DNA of 64,000 bases from Bradyrhizobium sp. Gha (GTDB lineage Bacteria > Pseudomonadota > Alphaproteobacteria > Rhizobiales > Xanthobacteraceae): contig NZ_FOQM01000017.1 in the NCBI RefSeq assembly GCF_900113735.1, forward strand, positions 62,001-126,000. Reading direction: 5' to 3'. Position 1 is the stretch's first letter. Each line of letters begins with the position of its first letter. The notes under the pieces are model-generated. The model was not told where the DNA came from, ran no database searches, and saw only the letters and a program-made list of their open reading frames with translations. Made by a program: the position numbers and the translations under genes. Shown here piece after piece: positions 1-8,154 of this stretch.

Positions 1-1749
1 TGGCTCGGCTATAGCGCGTCGCGCAATGATGATGCGCGCGCGGAGAATGATCGTGCATTTGACGGTGGCACCTCAAAGACCAACGAGGATGCAACACACA
101 CGACATCGGTCCCCGTCGTTGATGTCCGTGGTGGCGAGCTGTCGAACCTGGCGAGCCGGGGTGAGGAAATCCTGGGTGAGGCTGGTGTTCAAATCTTCCA
201 GCGCAGCCGCCAGTTGGTGCGGCCAGTGATTGAGGAGGTTGACGCGACGCGCGGCCGGAAAACCAAAATCTGCCAGCTCATCCCTGTTGTGCCAGACTAC
301 CTGCGTGATCTGCTGTGCCGCCACGCTGACTGGCAGATATATGATGCGCGCAGCAAACAGGATGTGCCGATTGATCCGCCGCGTGGCGTCGCCGCCACTA
401 TCCTGGCGCGCACCGGTGAGTGGCGGCTGTTTCCGGCTGTTTGCGGAGTGACGTCTGCGCCGACGATGCGGCCCGATGGCTCCTTAGTGACGGAGCCGGG
501 CTTTGACCACAAAACGGGGCTTTTGCTGGTCGAGCCGCCGACGATGCCGGACATTCCCGAAAAGCCGACGAAGGCTGACGCAGAGGCCGCCTTGAAGCTG
601 CTGGAAGACCTGCTCGCGGGGTTCCCGTTTGTCGATGAGGTTGCTCGCGCCGGAGCCTTGTCGGCCATTATCACAGCTGTAGCGCGCGGCGCATTCGCTG
701 TGACACCGCTCCACGCCAGTCGCGCCCCGACCGCTGGCTCCGGCAAGAGCTTTCTGTGGGACATAGTGGCAGCCATCATCAGTGGCCATCCCATGCCTGT
801 CATCTCGACCGGCAAAGATGAAATCGAGATGGAGAAGCGTCTCGGCGCTGCTCTCATGACTGGCCAGCCGTTGATCTCGATTGACAATATCACTGGCGAA
901 CTTGGTGGCGACGCCTTGTGCCAGATCATTGAGCGTCCGGTGGTGGACATTCGCGTGTTGGGCCAGTCGAAGAACATGCGGATCGAGGCGCGGGGTACGT
1001 CCGTCTTTGCGACGGGCAACAACTTCACACTGGTGGGCGACATATGCCGCCGCGTCATCACGATCAATCTCGACGCGGGTATGGAGCGGCCTGAGATGCG
1101 TCAGTTTGACTTCGACCCCATCGAGCGCGTGCTCGCGGATCGCGGGAAGTATATCGCGGCGGCGTTGACCATTGTCCGCGCCTACTTCGTTGCAGGTCGT
1201 CCAGACAAGGCACCGAAGCTGGCGTCGTTCGAAGGCTGGAGCGACACGGTGCGCTCTGCATTGATCTGGCTTGGCAAGGAAGACCCGGTGAAATCGATGG
1301 AGTTTGCCCGGCAGGAAGACCCTGAACTCCTCGAATTGGCCGAGATGTTGGAAGCGTGGAGCGAGGTCATGGGCATCGGTGGCGAGAACCGCGCCAAGCT
1401 CTCCGACGTTTTGCTGCGCGCTGATGCGATGAGCCGGGAGAGTGAAGGCGGAGAGCTGACGTCTACGCATGCCCGCTTGAATGCTGCGCTAAAGGTGGTC
1501 GGGCAGCGCTATTTGGGCAAGCCGACACTTCCCGACGCGCGCTTGCTCGGCAAATGGCTGCAGCGCTTTAAGGGGCGTCCTGTTGGCGGCAAGAAATTCA
1601 TGAACCTGCCAGATCCCAAGCACGGTGCACAGTGGTGGGTCGAGGGACCGCAGCAGACGAGCAAGCCTGAGCAGCAGCAGGCTGATGATGATCGGCAGCA
1701 GGATGGCGTCGACTTCAATTCCGCCGAGCCTGAGCGTGAGGGTTCGTGA
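1..1749 (+). CDS. phage/mobile-element P-loop ATPase (replication-type), 5' end outside window
   Basis: The reading frame is open from base 1, so the gene starts upstream of the window; 582 residues are visible. A Walker A motif (GSGKS, about in-window residues 246-250) is followed by a Walker B-like stretch (LISIDN) and an ATGNN sensor-like motif. This order is seen in the helicase/primase-associated ATPases of phages and integrative elements. The C-terminal part contains a region rich in Gln and Asp. A TTG at 214 could serve as a start, but nothing supports it over continuation. It lies upstream of a small-terminase-like gene on the same strand, which fits a phage-derived module. The ATPase fold is visible; the replication role is inferred. 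The stop codon overlaps a long inverted repeat. Confidence 0.6.
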   Translation, partial: WLGYSASRNDDARAENDRAFDGGTSKTNEDATHTTSVPVVDVRGGELSNLASRGEEILGEAGVQIFQRSRQLVRPVIEEVDATRGRKTKICQLIPVVPDYLRDLLCRHADWQIYDARSKQDVPIDPPRGVAATILARTGEWRLFPAVCGVTSAPTMRPDGSLVTEPGFDHKTGLLLVEPPTMPDIPEKPTKADAEAALKLLEDLLAGFPFVDEVARAGALSAIITAVARGAFAVTPLHASRAPTAGSGKSFLWDIVAAIISGHPMPVISTGKDEIEMEKRLGAALMTGQPLISIDNITGELGGDALCQIIERPVVDIRVLGQSKNMRIEARGTSVFATGNNFTLVGDICRRVITINLDAGMERPEMRQFDFDPIERVLADRGKYIAAALTIVRAYFVAGRPDKAPKLASFEGWSDTVRSALIWLGKEDPVKSMEFARQEDPELLELAEMLEAWSEVMGIGGENRAKLSDVLLRADAMSRESEGGELTSTHARLNAALKVVGQRYLGKPTLPDARLLGKWLQRFKGRPVGGKKFMNLPDPKHGAQWWVEGPQQTSKPEQQQADDDRQQDGVDFNSAEPEREGS

Positions 1750-1889
1750 GGGGAAAGATGGGAAAATGGGGGAATGTTCTGTTCGTCGCGCGCGCAGATG
1801 TCAGATGTACCCATCATACTGGTTGTGGGGGTATGTGCCAAATGTGCGGGGAGGAGCACAGCAATCCCCCATTTTCCCATCTTTCCCCT
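1749..1889. repeat. 25-bp perfect inverted repeat around a 91-bp centre
   Basis: Bases 1749-1773 and 1865-1889 are exact reverse complements (25 of 25), separated by 91 bp. The left arm begins at the last base of the ATPase stop codon. The arms are purine-rich on one side and pyrimidine-rich on the other. It could act as a transcription terminator, a processing hairpin or a recognition site of the element. No U-run follows the right arm, so simple intrinsic termination is doubtful. Confidence 0.7.
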
Positions 1890-1989
1890 GGCAGCGTGGA
1901 TAGGTTCTTCCCAACGCCCGGCCAATGCGGTGGTCGCGGACGCGCGGATGGTAGCTAGGGCTAGGTTTTTCTAAGGGGTGTACCTTTGT

Positions 1990-2457
1990 ATGGCTACGAT
2001 TTTGGAAGTTTGTCGCTGGTGCGGCATCAGTCGGACGACCTTCCATGACGCGGTAAGAAGGGGCGTCATCACGAAAAGGCCGCGCGGCGAACATGACGTT
2101 CGGGAGGTCGCGCGCGCTCTGATCAAGGATCGGCAAGCCGTAAAGGGCGGTCATGGCGATCTCGCAACCAAGCTCAAGTTGTCCGAAGCGCGCACCGCGC
2201 TTGCTCGGGAGCAGACGGCCGCCCTCAAACTTAAGAACGCTGTCGCGCGCCGGGAGTATGTCAGTCTCGCGGTCGTCCGGCGGGAGGTGGAGACGATGTT
2301 TGCGATCCTGCGCGAACGGCTCGTGTCGATGCCCCGCAAACTCGCGTCCTCCTGTGGAATGCGCGAGCAGCGGGAGGTGGAGGAAGTCATGCGCGACGAG
2401 GTTTACGAACTGCTCGAAGAACTGAGCAAGCCCATCCCGCTCTTAGACGACACCTGA
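1990..2457 (+). CDS. Nu1-like small terminase / DNA-packaging HTH protein
   Basis: A 155-residue protein with an N-terminal helix-turn-helix of winged MerR/Nu1 type (ILEVCRWCGISRTTFHDAVRRG) and then a charged helical region typical of phage DNA-packaging Nu1-type small terminases. Such proteins bind the packaging site and recruit the large terminase, but no large terminase gene follows in this window. The ATG at 1990 is preferred because AAGGGG ends 11 bases upstream; a GTG at 1978 would overlap that ribosome-binding site. The gene lies between the ATPase and another small HTH gene, so it is probably part of a phage remnant or satellite. The HTH is clear; the packaging role is a family-level inference. 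Confidence 0.6.
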   Translation: MATILEVCRWCGISRTTFHDAVRRGVITKRPRGEHDVREVARALIKDRQAVKGGHGDLATKLKLSEARTALAREQTAALKLKNAVARREYVSLAVVRREVETMFAILRERLVSMPRKLASSCGMREQREVEEVMRDEVYELLEELSKPIPLLDDT

Positions 2458-2471
2458 CAATTGGGGCTTAA

Positions 2472-2765
2472 ATGATGAATAGCTTACCGCACGGCACAGC
2501 TGCTGACACGCCAAACTATGATGACCATCCCGTCATTGCCGATCTCAAGCGCACGGTTGCCCAACTGGAAGCCCGGGTCGCGCAACTCGAACAGCAGCCT
2601 GCACGGTGGTTGCCGCTGAAGGCGGCCGCTCATGACGCTGGCGTCGAATACGAGACCGCCCGCGTGTGGGCGAAGCGCGGCCTGATCGAGGCTCGTCGAG
2701 ACGGCAAGCGATGGTTCGCCAACCTGGTAAGCCTCAAGGCACGCAAGCAGCTCCTCGCGCGTTAA
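2472..2765 (+). CDS. small coiled-coil/HTH protein of the mobile element
   Basis: A 97-residue protein with a short Leu-rich coiled coil (about residues 25-42) followed by a helix-turn-helix-like segment (LKAAAHDAGVEYETARVWAKRG, about residues 49-70). This resembles the excisionase/MerR-type DNA-binding domains of phages and integrative elements. It starts 14 bases after the terminase-like gene with a GGGG-type ribosome-binding site ahead of tandem ATGs, so the two are probably co-transcribed. It could be an excisionase, a repressor or a second packaging accessory; the sequence does not decide. It runs 4 bases into the 3' end of the broken gene on the opposite strand. Confidence 0.5.
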   Translation: MMNSLPHGTAADTPNYDDHPVIADLKRTVAQLEARVAQLEQQPARWLPLKAAAHDAGVEYETARVWAKRGLIEARRDGKRWFANLVSLKARKQLLAR

Positions 2766-3484
2766 GTCTTAGCGCGCGCAGGAGAATATTGCTCCGCCAT
2801 AACTTGTAATTGCTCGGCAGCGTCCTGAAGACACCTAACGTCCAGAAATGCATCAAACACTCCGCGTGACCGAAGGTCCTTGGGCAGTCCCAGGGCAGCG
2901 TGGATAAGCCGAATAGCACCATGCCACTCCTCTTCAGAGAGCGGTCCTTGCATGTCATCTGCATTCACAAAGTACACGAACACCAAGCTGCTCTTCAGGC
3001 CGTTGAGCTGTGTCAGGAAGTAATGATGCGTGAGCCGGTTGGCATATTGGTAGAATAGGTTTGTCCAGATTGCTGTCGCTTTGGGCGCATAGAACCCTCA
3101 CGCTTCACCGAGGCTCTTCTCGATCAGCGCGAATGACTGCGGTGTCGCCTTCGATCCAGGCGAAGCCGCTTCCGGAATATGAGCCTTAGCCTCAACAAAA
3201 ACCGGGATTTGGTCGGTGGTGACGCCAATCGCATCCCAAACCGGTCCGCGCGCTGGCCAGAACTCTGCGAGCGGCTTTCTTAGGCTAGCGATACCCGCTT
3301 TTGTAATAGCAGGCATATCGCGATATTCGCGGAAGCCGTCGCTCTCCAATGGTGACGACCATTTCACCGAAGAATGTGAACCAATCGCCCCACTTAACCG
3401 CAACGCGCCTTCCAGAATGTCAGGCTTCCTATTTACTGCAATCTGTAGCCATCGCTGGCTTCCCGCCGAAGCATAGTCGCTCAT
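2762..3484 (-). pseudogene. nuclease-like gene split by an in-frame TGA
   Basis: Read on the minus strand, a 128-codon ORF ends at TGA (3098-3100). The same frame then continues without another stop for 112 codons to 2762, giving about 240 residues if read through. The first part contains a D-(x13)-ExK pattern (D84, E98, K100; VFVEAKAHI), as in PD-(D/E)XK nuclease folds. The second part (VFVYFVNADDMQGPL onward) reads like the natural continuation of the same protein. The simplest view is one recent nonsense mutation (CGA or TGG to TGA). A sequencing error or readthrough cannot be excluded. The family is not recognised with certainty. Confidence 0.55.
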
Positions 3485-3632
3485 CTGGCTTAAATCCTCT
3501 CTGCTTGTATCTGGCTGGCATCGTATCAGCGGGACGGATATGGGCGTCCCGCGTTTGTAATAATTTGGTTTTCAATGTGTGCGACGCGCGTTGCACCCGC
3601 CTACACTAGTTTCAACTGAAGGAGCTAGACAA

Positions 3633-4292
3633 ATGGCATTATTCAAATCATCGAACCCCGAAAAAGTTTTGCAGCGCGACATCGACGCCGCCAAAGCAAA
3701 TCGCGAGCGTGTTTCGGCGCGGCTTGCCGAGTGTGATCAAGCCGTGGCGCGTCACGCGGCTTCTGCCAAGGACTGCGCGTTGAATGGTGATGACGCTGGC
3801 CTTGACGTGGCGGAGAATTCACTGCGTTCCACCCAGGACCGCGCTGTTTCGCTGCGCGGCGCCTTGGCTGAGATCGACCAACAGATCGCCAATCTGGAAC
3901 GCAACAAGGCCGACATGCTGGACCGCAAATTGCGTGCCCAGACGGCTGCCGAAATCGAACTGCTGGCCCGCAAGCTGACGGAGACTGGCGCAGAGTTCAA
4001 CCGCACGGCAGAGCGCTTGTCGGAGCAGACGCGCTCGGCGGTTCCGCTCGTGTACGAAGCGCTCGGCTTGGATAACTTCACCAAGCTCTGTCTGGCTGAG
4101 GTGCCGCAAGCACTCGACATGGTCAACAAGCTGCTGCGTGCGCATGCCGATGCCGTGGTCGCTGGTACCGCACCGGCTACGTTGCCGCGCGTTGACAATC
4201 AAGCACAGCCGCCCGCCCCCGCTCAGCCGGAGGAGCCGCACTTCCGGTACCTGCCGGTCAAGCCAACCTTCAAGGGTCTGGTGACGCGGTGA
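3633..4292 (+). CDS. coiled-coil protein of unknown function, mobile-element associated
   Basis: A 219-residue protein, mostly helical and highly charged, with long heptad-like stretches (about residues 10-150), a short Pro-rich linker (PPAPAQPEEP) and a conserved-looking tail (YLPVKPTFKGLV). I do not recognise a catalytic motif. The ATG at 3633 is chosen because GAAGGAG lies 8-9 bases upstream; the frame is open further back but has no comparable ribosome-binding site. A small ORF follows 37 bases downstream. Proteins of this layout occur in prophage and integrative-element regions of Bradyrhizobium, but that is recollection of context, not a functional call. Confidence 0.55.
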   Translation: MALFKSSNPEKVLQRDIDAAKANRERVSARLAECDQAVARHAASAKDCALNGDDAGLDVAENSLRSTQDRAVSLRGALAEIDQQIANLERNKADMLDRKLRAQTAAEIELLARKLTETGAEFNRTAERLSEQTRSAVPLVYEALGLDNFTKLCLAEVPQALDMVNKLLRAHADAVVAGTAPATLPRVDNQAQPPAPAQPEEPHFRYLPVKPTFKGLVTR

Positions 4293-4329
4293 TCACGTTG
4301 GAGCCCACTCGCAAACAGGAGGCAACCCC

Positions 4330-4578
4330 ATGAAATTCTCGCCACCCGGCGCTGAACCCTACCGGACGTTGATCAGGCTTGATGGCTGGCTCGGGAGCGA
4401 TCCTACTCATATCCCAAATTCAATTGCAGCGGAGATTGGAGCAGCATTTCCCTCCTTGAATGGCCGCGGCGAAATCGACCGCATTCGGACGCGGATGTTG
4501 GCGCGACAGTTGAAATATGAACGTGCCAAGAAAGTTCGTCTGGCGTGGCGGCGGCGGTTCGGGCTGCTGACGCGGTGA
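4330..4578 (+). CDS. small basic protein of unknown function
   Basis: An 82-residue protein with a strongly basic C-terminus (KKVRLAWRRRFGLLTR). A very good ribosome-binding site (AGGAGG) lies about 8 bases before the ATG, which supports translation. It shares strand and spacing with the coiled-coil gene upstream and may be in the same transcript. No family is recognised. A strong hairpin at 4701-4734 lies downstream and could end the transcript. Confidence 0.45.
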   Translation: MKFSPPGAEPYRTLIRLDGWLGSDPTHIPNSIAAEIGAAFPSLNGRGEIDRIRTRMLARQLKYERAKKVRLAWRRRFGLLTR

Positions 4579-4700
4579 TTGATGCTGCCGGTGGAGGAAA
4601 ACACTCTGGCCAAATCGACCACAGCCTATCTGCCTAGTGGTTTAACCGGCAACATTAGGGATCGGAAGGTCGGGCGGAGGTAACCGGCCTTGTGATCCCG

Positions 4701-4734
4701 AATGGCCCCGACGTGCAGCATCGTCGGGGCCATT
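4701..4734. terminator. strong 13-bp hairpin between convergent genes
   Basis: Bases 4701-4713 and 4722-4734 are perfectly complementary with an 8-base loop. The stem is rich in G and C. It lies between the plus-strand small gene (ending 4578) and the minus-strand DUF2971 gene (ending 4797), so it could serve either direction. The plus-strand tail is only mildly T-rich (CTTGTCTG), so termination is plausible but not certain. Confidence 0.55.
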
Positions 4735-4796
4735 CTTGTCTGCGGTTCAATTCCTTCACCTTGTTCAAACCACCTCGCCAAGGCCATCGCTTCACC

Positions 4797-5565
4797 CTAA
4801 GGGACAGTGTGCTCCACCGGCACGATGCTAAATGACTTGAATGCGAGACGAGCCTTGAAAGCGATGGCCTGAGGTTGATAGGTGCGTAACAACTTTCGCA
4901 CCGCCCGCAACTGCAAAGAGCAACGCGCGCCTATAATTACCTCGTGCAAAATCAGGGAGCTCGAAAACGGACAAAAGCAGAGCGATCCATCCTGGTCCAT
5001 GTCCTTCAAATCGACTAGTCGGCGAACTTCATTCTCGTAAGCCCACGCTTTTGCTTTTGTATAAAGTAGCCGTTCCTGCAATGCTGTCGGTAGCTTCGTT
5101 GGGTCAGGATCATCCTTGGCCAAGTTCTGCCCTCAATCGGCTGTCGTTGTATTCTATCCGCTGAATAGCACTTCGAGGAAGCGTGAACCCCAAACAGATG
5201 CCTTTGTGGCGATCTGCGTAATGGCTCCACATAACGGGATCAATCCAGTTCTCGCTGAAGGACACGAACCCCTTTGTGTTGTCGACCTTGCTCTTGAAGT
5301 AGCGACCGGCCTTCCGTGATTGAGAGGCGTTGAAATTGAGTGCCAGCAGTTCAAACGGATCGTTGCACTCGGAGAAGCGAGCTACCTTCAAACGCCCGCG
5401 CTCGATGTTGCTGTAGGCGTGTTGAGCGGTCGTGAAATGGTAGAGCCGGATGTGATCTGCGCTCGGTGGCAGGCAACACCAAGCGCTTCCCATCCGGTGG
5501 TCGTAGCCGGCTTTGACCCATCGCTGTCGGTATCTTTTGTGCGCCGCCATAATCATGTTTCTCAC
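4797..5565 (-). pseudogene. DUF2971 family protein, frameshifted
   Basis: Two minus-strand frames together encode one DUF2971 protein. The first part (151 codons, from GTG at 5565) carries the family's N-terminal pattern (LYHFTTAQHA..., then NDPFEL and the WSHYADRHKGICLGF block). It stops at 5110-5112. The second frame, open from about 5123 to 4797, gives the expected continuation (LLYTKAKAWAYENEVRRLV). The switch needs one base skipped near 5115-5125, so a single-base insertion is the likely cause. The combined length of about 255 residues fits the family. DUF2971 genes occur often in defence and mobile islands, with no settled function. A sequencing error is possible. Confidence 0.7.
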
Positions 5566-5719
5566 AATGACGCTCGTTGCTATTAACCAAGCTTTGCGTC
5601 ACTAAGCCGAAAGTCGCTTGAACAGTAAGCTTGCTGACCTTCACGAGAGCATTTAGCTTGAACACTTTCATGCGGCATAATGGGTGCGGCACGACAGCCG
5701 AGTAGAGCGGAGCTTTTCG

Positions 5720-6811
5720 ATGGTTCTGTTTGCTGTAAGTCAAAACAAATTGGAGCCGGTTTCTGAGACGTCCTACGTGAACGAGGCAATTCTAGAGCGG
5801 AAACATCTTCAAGGCCTCTTAAAACAACACATTGCCCCGCTTGGTGACGACTTGATGGTCCTATGCGATGAGTTCTCGAATTGGCAGGACAGCTCACGGC
5901 GTATCGACATCCTTTGCCTTACTAAGGAGGCTCAGTTGGCGGTGATCGAACTCAAGCGCACTGAGGATGGTGGGCACATGGAGCTTCAGGCGATCCGCTA
6001 TGCAGCAATGGTGTCTAGCATGACGCTCGATCAAGCCGTGCTCGCGCACTCACATTATTTGAATGACGATCCCGAACGAGCCAAAAAAGAAATCTTGGAA
6101 TTTCTTGAATTCGATACCATCGAGGAAGTTGAGCTTTCTGGGGATGTCCGGATCGTTCTTGCGGCTTCGAATTTTTCAGACGAACTTATTACGTCGGTTA
6201 TGTGGCTGAACAAGAGCGGTCTGGACATCACCTGCATTCGCCTGAAGCCATATAAGCTGGACGGAAAGGTTTTGATCGACGCCACACAGATCGTGCCGCT
6301 GCCCGAGGCCATGGACTACACGATAAAAATTCGCGAGCAAAGTAGAGAGAAGAGTAAGGTCAAAACGGCAAGACAGGAGATATTCAAAAAGTTTTGGGCT
6401 CAGCTCATTGAGCGGTCCATTGCTAAGAAAATCTCGCTACTCGCAAATCGTAGCACATCGACTGACCATTGGATTTCCGCCGGGATCGGTCGAGCCGGCT
6501 TCTGGCTTAGCATTTCTCTCACCGAAGACCGTACCCGAGTGGAATGCTACATCAGTGTGAAGGAAGGCGAACAAGCCAGCCTTGCAGCGTTCAAAAAGCT
6601 TTACGACCAGCGCGAAGCGCTAGAAGCGAAATTTGGAGCATCGCTTGATTGGCAGGAGTTGCCAGGCCGCAAGGGATGCAGGATTTGTCGGGACCTTGAT
6701 GGAGGATGGCGGACGCCTGAAGCTGACTGGCCTGCGATGCAGGATGCGGCACTTGATACGCTTGTTCGGTTGGAGGCAGCCCTGCGTGGACCGATACAAC
6801 AAATTGGATGA
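5720..6811 (+). CDS. DUF4268 protein with nuclease-like N-terminal domain
   Basis: A 363-residue protein. The N-terminal half has a PD-(D/E)XK-like arrangement: D63 in RRIDIL and E77-x-K79 in AVIELKR, resembling the NucS/DUF91 nuclease core. The C-terminal half (about residues 220-355) resembles DUF4268, a domain often attached to such nuclease-like modules. ATG 5720 is preferred over upstream GTG 5684 because GGAG is placed about 7 bases before it. The gene is divergent from the broken DUF2971 gene and stands in a run of defence-type genes, so a restriction-like role is reasonable but unproven. The domains are family recognition by eye; DNA cleavage is inferred. Confidence 0.65.
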   Translation: MVLFAVSQNKLEPVSETSYVNEAILERKHLQGLLKQHIAPLGDDLMVLCDEFSNWQDSSRRIDILCLTKEAQLAVIELKRTEDGGHMELQAIRYAAMVSSMTLDQAVLAHSHYLNDDPERAKKEILEFLEFDTIEEVELSGDVRIVLAASNFSDELITSVMWLNKSGLDITCIRLKPYKLDGKVLIDATQIVPLPEAMDYTIKIREQSREKSKVKTARQEIFKKFWAQLIERSIAKKISLLANRSTSTDHWISAGIGRAGFWLSISLTEDRTRVECYISVKEGEQASLAAFKKLYDQREALEAKFGASLDWQELPGRKGCRICRDLDGGWRTPEADWPAMQDAALDTLVRLEAALRGPIQQIG

Positions 6812-7144
6812 TAAGCAGGCTGTCCCGTGTAGCCGCCCGCAGCCGCTTTCGTGACGCATAGGCGTCAGCCGTGCCACGTTCCGCACCAGATCGGGTAATC
6901 GATAATATGAAGGATTGGAGGGCACGGCGGATGTAGCCGGGCGGATGGCCTTGAGTAGCCTCGACGGAAAGCATTCGTTGAAGCCACTCGCCAAATCTGA
7001 GCGGATGCGCCTAACTGTAACTCTCAACGCGGTTGAGCTTACGGCAATCAAGGTAGAAGTCCGATTGATCAGAACCAAACGGCTCGTCGTTCGGAGTTAC
7101 GCACATTGTCGCCGCTAGTCGCAAGAAATAAGCATCAAAGCAGA
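6812..7144. other. intergenic region, nothing recognised
   Basis: Between the DUF4268 gene and the convergent metallophosphoesterase gene. A 67-codon plus-strand frame (6915-7118) exists but shows no ribosome-binding site or recognisable family. No clear terminator, repeat or RNA was found. It may hold a decayed gene. Confidence 0.3.
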
Positions 7145-8065
7145 CTAACTGGCGGCTGCGTAGACAAGGTTATTTGGAGAGAGGGTCTTTTCGCCAGACC
7201 ATCGATATGCGGTGAGGAAGCCGCCCTTTGCCACGCTGAAATCTAAACAGCATCCATATTCGTTTGAAAGCGCTGGCTTACCGCGCAGCCAGTAGTGGCC
7301 GAAGAAGACTGGCTTCTCGTCTTTGTAGAAGTAATCCCTCGTTAGAGGCAGATCAGGCAAGTCGGCCTCCTTTCCGTCCATACCGAGTGCAGCGCTTCGA
7401 TACGTGACGGCCGCAGGGTCCCACCAGCGAATGCGGACATGGTGGCGCTTGTAGCCATCTTTGTCGAAGAAGAAATGTCCTGGCGGTAGTGGGATTTCAG
7501 GCCCTTTCAGTAGAACCTCGGCTGCCTCATAGGCAGCAGATCCGCGGCGGTTAGCCAGCAAAAATCCCTCTGGAGTGAACCGATGGGAGGCGTCCAGGCA
7601 GCCAGCAAGCGCAGTTTGTGCAGGGGCGTTCCAACAGGCGTGGACCACACGCAAGCCGGGGAGATCGAGCCAGACGGGCAGGCCCCTGAACCAATCCAGC
7701 GCCTGCTTGTGAGCAGGCGAGCCTTCTCCGATCTGTTCAAGAAATTCCTTGGTCTGGTGCTTGTTCTTTTCGTCGTGTGGCCGAAGAAAGCCACCATTTT
7801 CGTCAGGCTCTGCCCAACCGAGCCCGTTGAATTCGTGGTTGCCCATCACGGCCAAGGCAGCTCCCGCATCACACATATCTTTTGCAATGCGCAGCACGTC
7901 GAGCTGTTTGGGACCACGGTCGATGAAATCACCAACGAAGATGACGCGACGGTCCGGATGCCGAAAGGTGCCGTCCTTGTCGCTATAACTCATTCGAGTT
8001 AGCAGCCGCCGAAGCGCGTCTGCGTGGCCATGGATGTCGCCGATGATGTCGAATTTGTCAGGCAT
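7145..8065 (-). CDS. metallophosphoesterase (PrpE/ApaH-like)
   Basis: A 306-residue calcineurin-like phosphoesterase. The metal-binding signatures are complete and in order: GDIHGH (residues 9-14), GDFIDRG (45-51) and GNHEFN (75-80), followed by a VVHACW His motif near residue 165. The layout matches PrpE/ApaH-type enzymes that hydrolyse dinucleoside polyphosphates or phosphoproteins; the exact substrate cannot be read from sequence. The ATG at 8065 directly precedes the first motif at the usual distance. It stands about 90 bases after the HNH gene on the same strand and may be the last gene of the hsd-HNH transcript. A link to defence is suggested only by position. Confidence 0.8.
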   Translation of the reverse strand: MPDKFDIIGDIHGHADALRRLLTRMSYSDKDGTFRHPDRRVIFVGDFIDRGPKQLDVLRIAKDMCDAGAALAVMGNHEFNGLGWAEPDENGGFLRPHDEKNKHQTKEFLEQIGEGSPAHKQALDWFRGLPVWLDLPGLRVVHACWNAPAQTALAGCLDASHRFTPEGFLLANRRGSAAYEAAEVLLKGPEIPLPPGHFFFDKDGYKRHHVRIRWWDPAAVTYRSAALGMDGKEADLPDLPLTRDYFYKDEKPVFFGHYWLRGKPALSNEYGCCLDFSVAKGGFLTAYRWSGEKTLSPNNLVYAAAS

Positions 8066-8154
8066 GTGAGTTCTTACGAGGATGGTTCAGAAATCAATCA
8101 GCGACGCCCTACGAATAGCCGACTACTAGCCTAAGGCGCTGGTTCGGCCGCGAA

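Noticed and set aside
6915-7118. 67-codon plus-strand frame after the DUF4268 gene
   Set aside because: No ribosome-binding site or recognisable domain.
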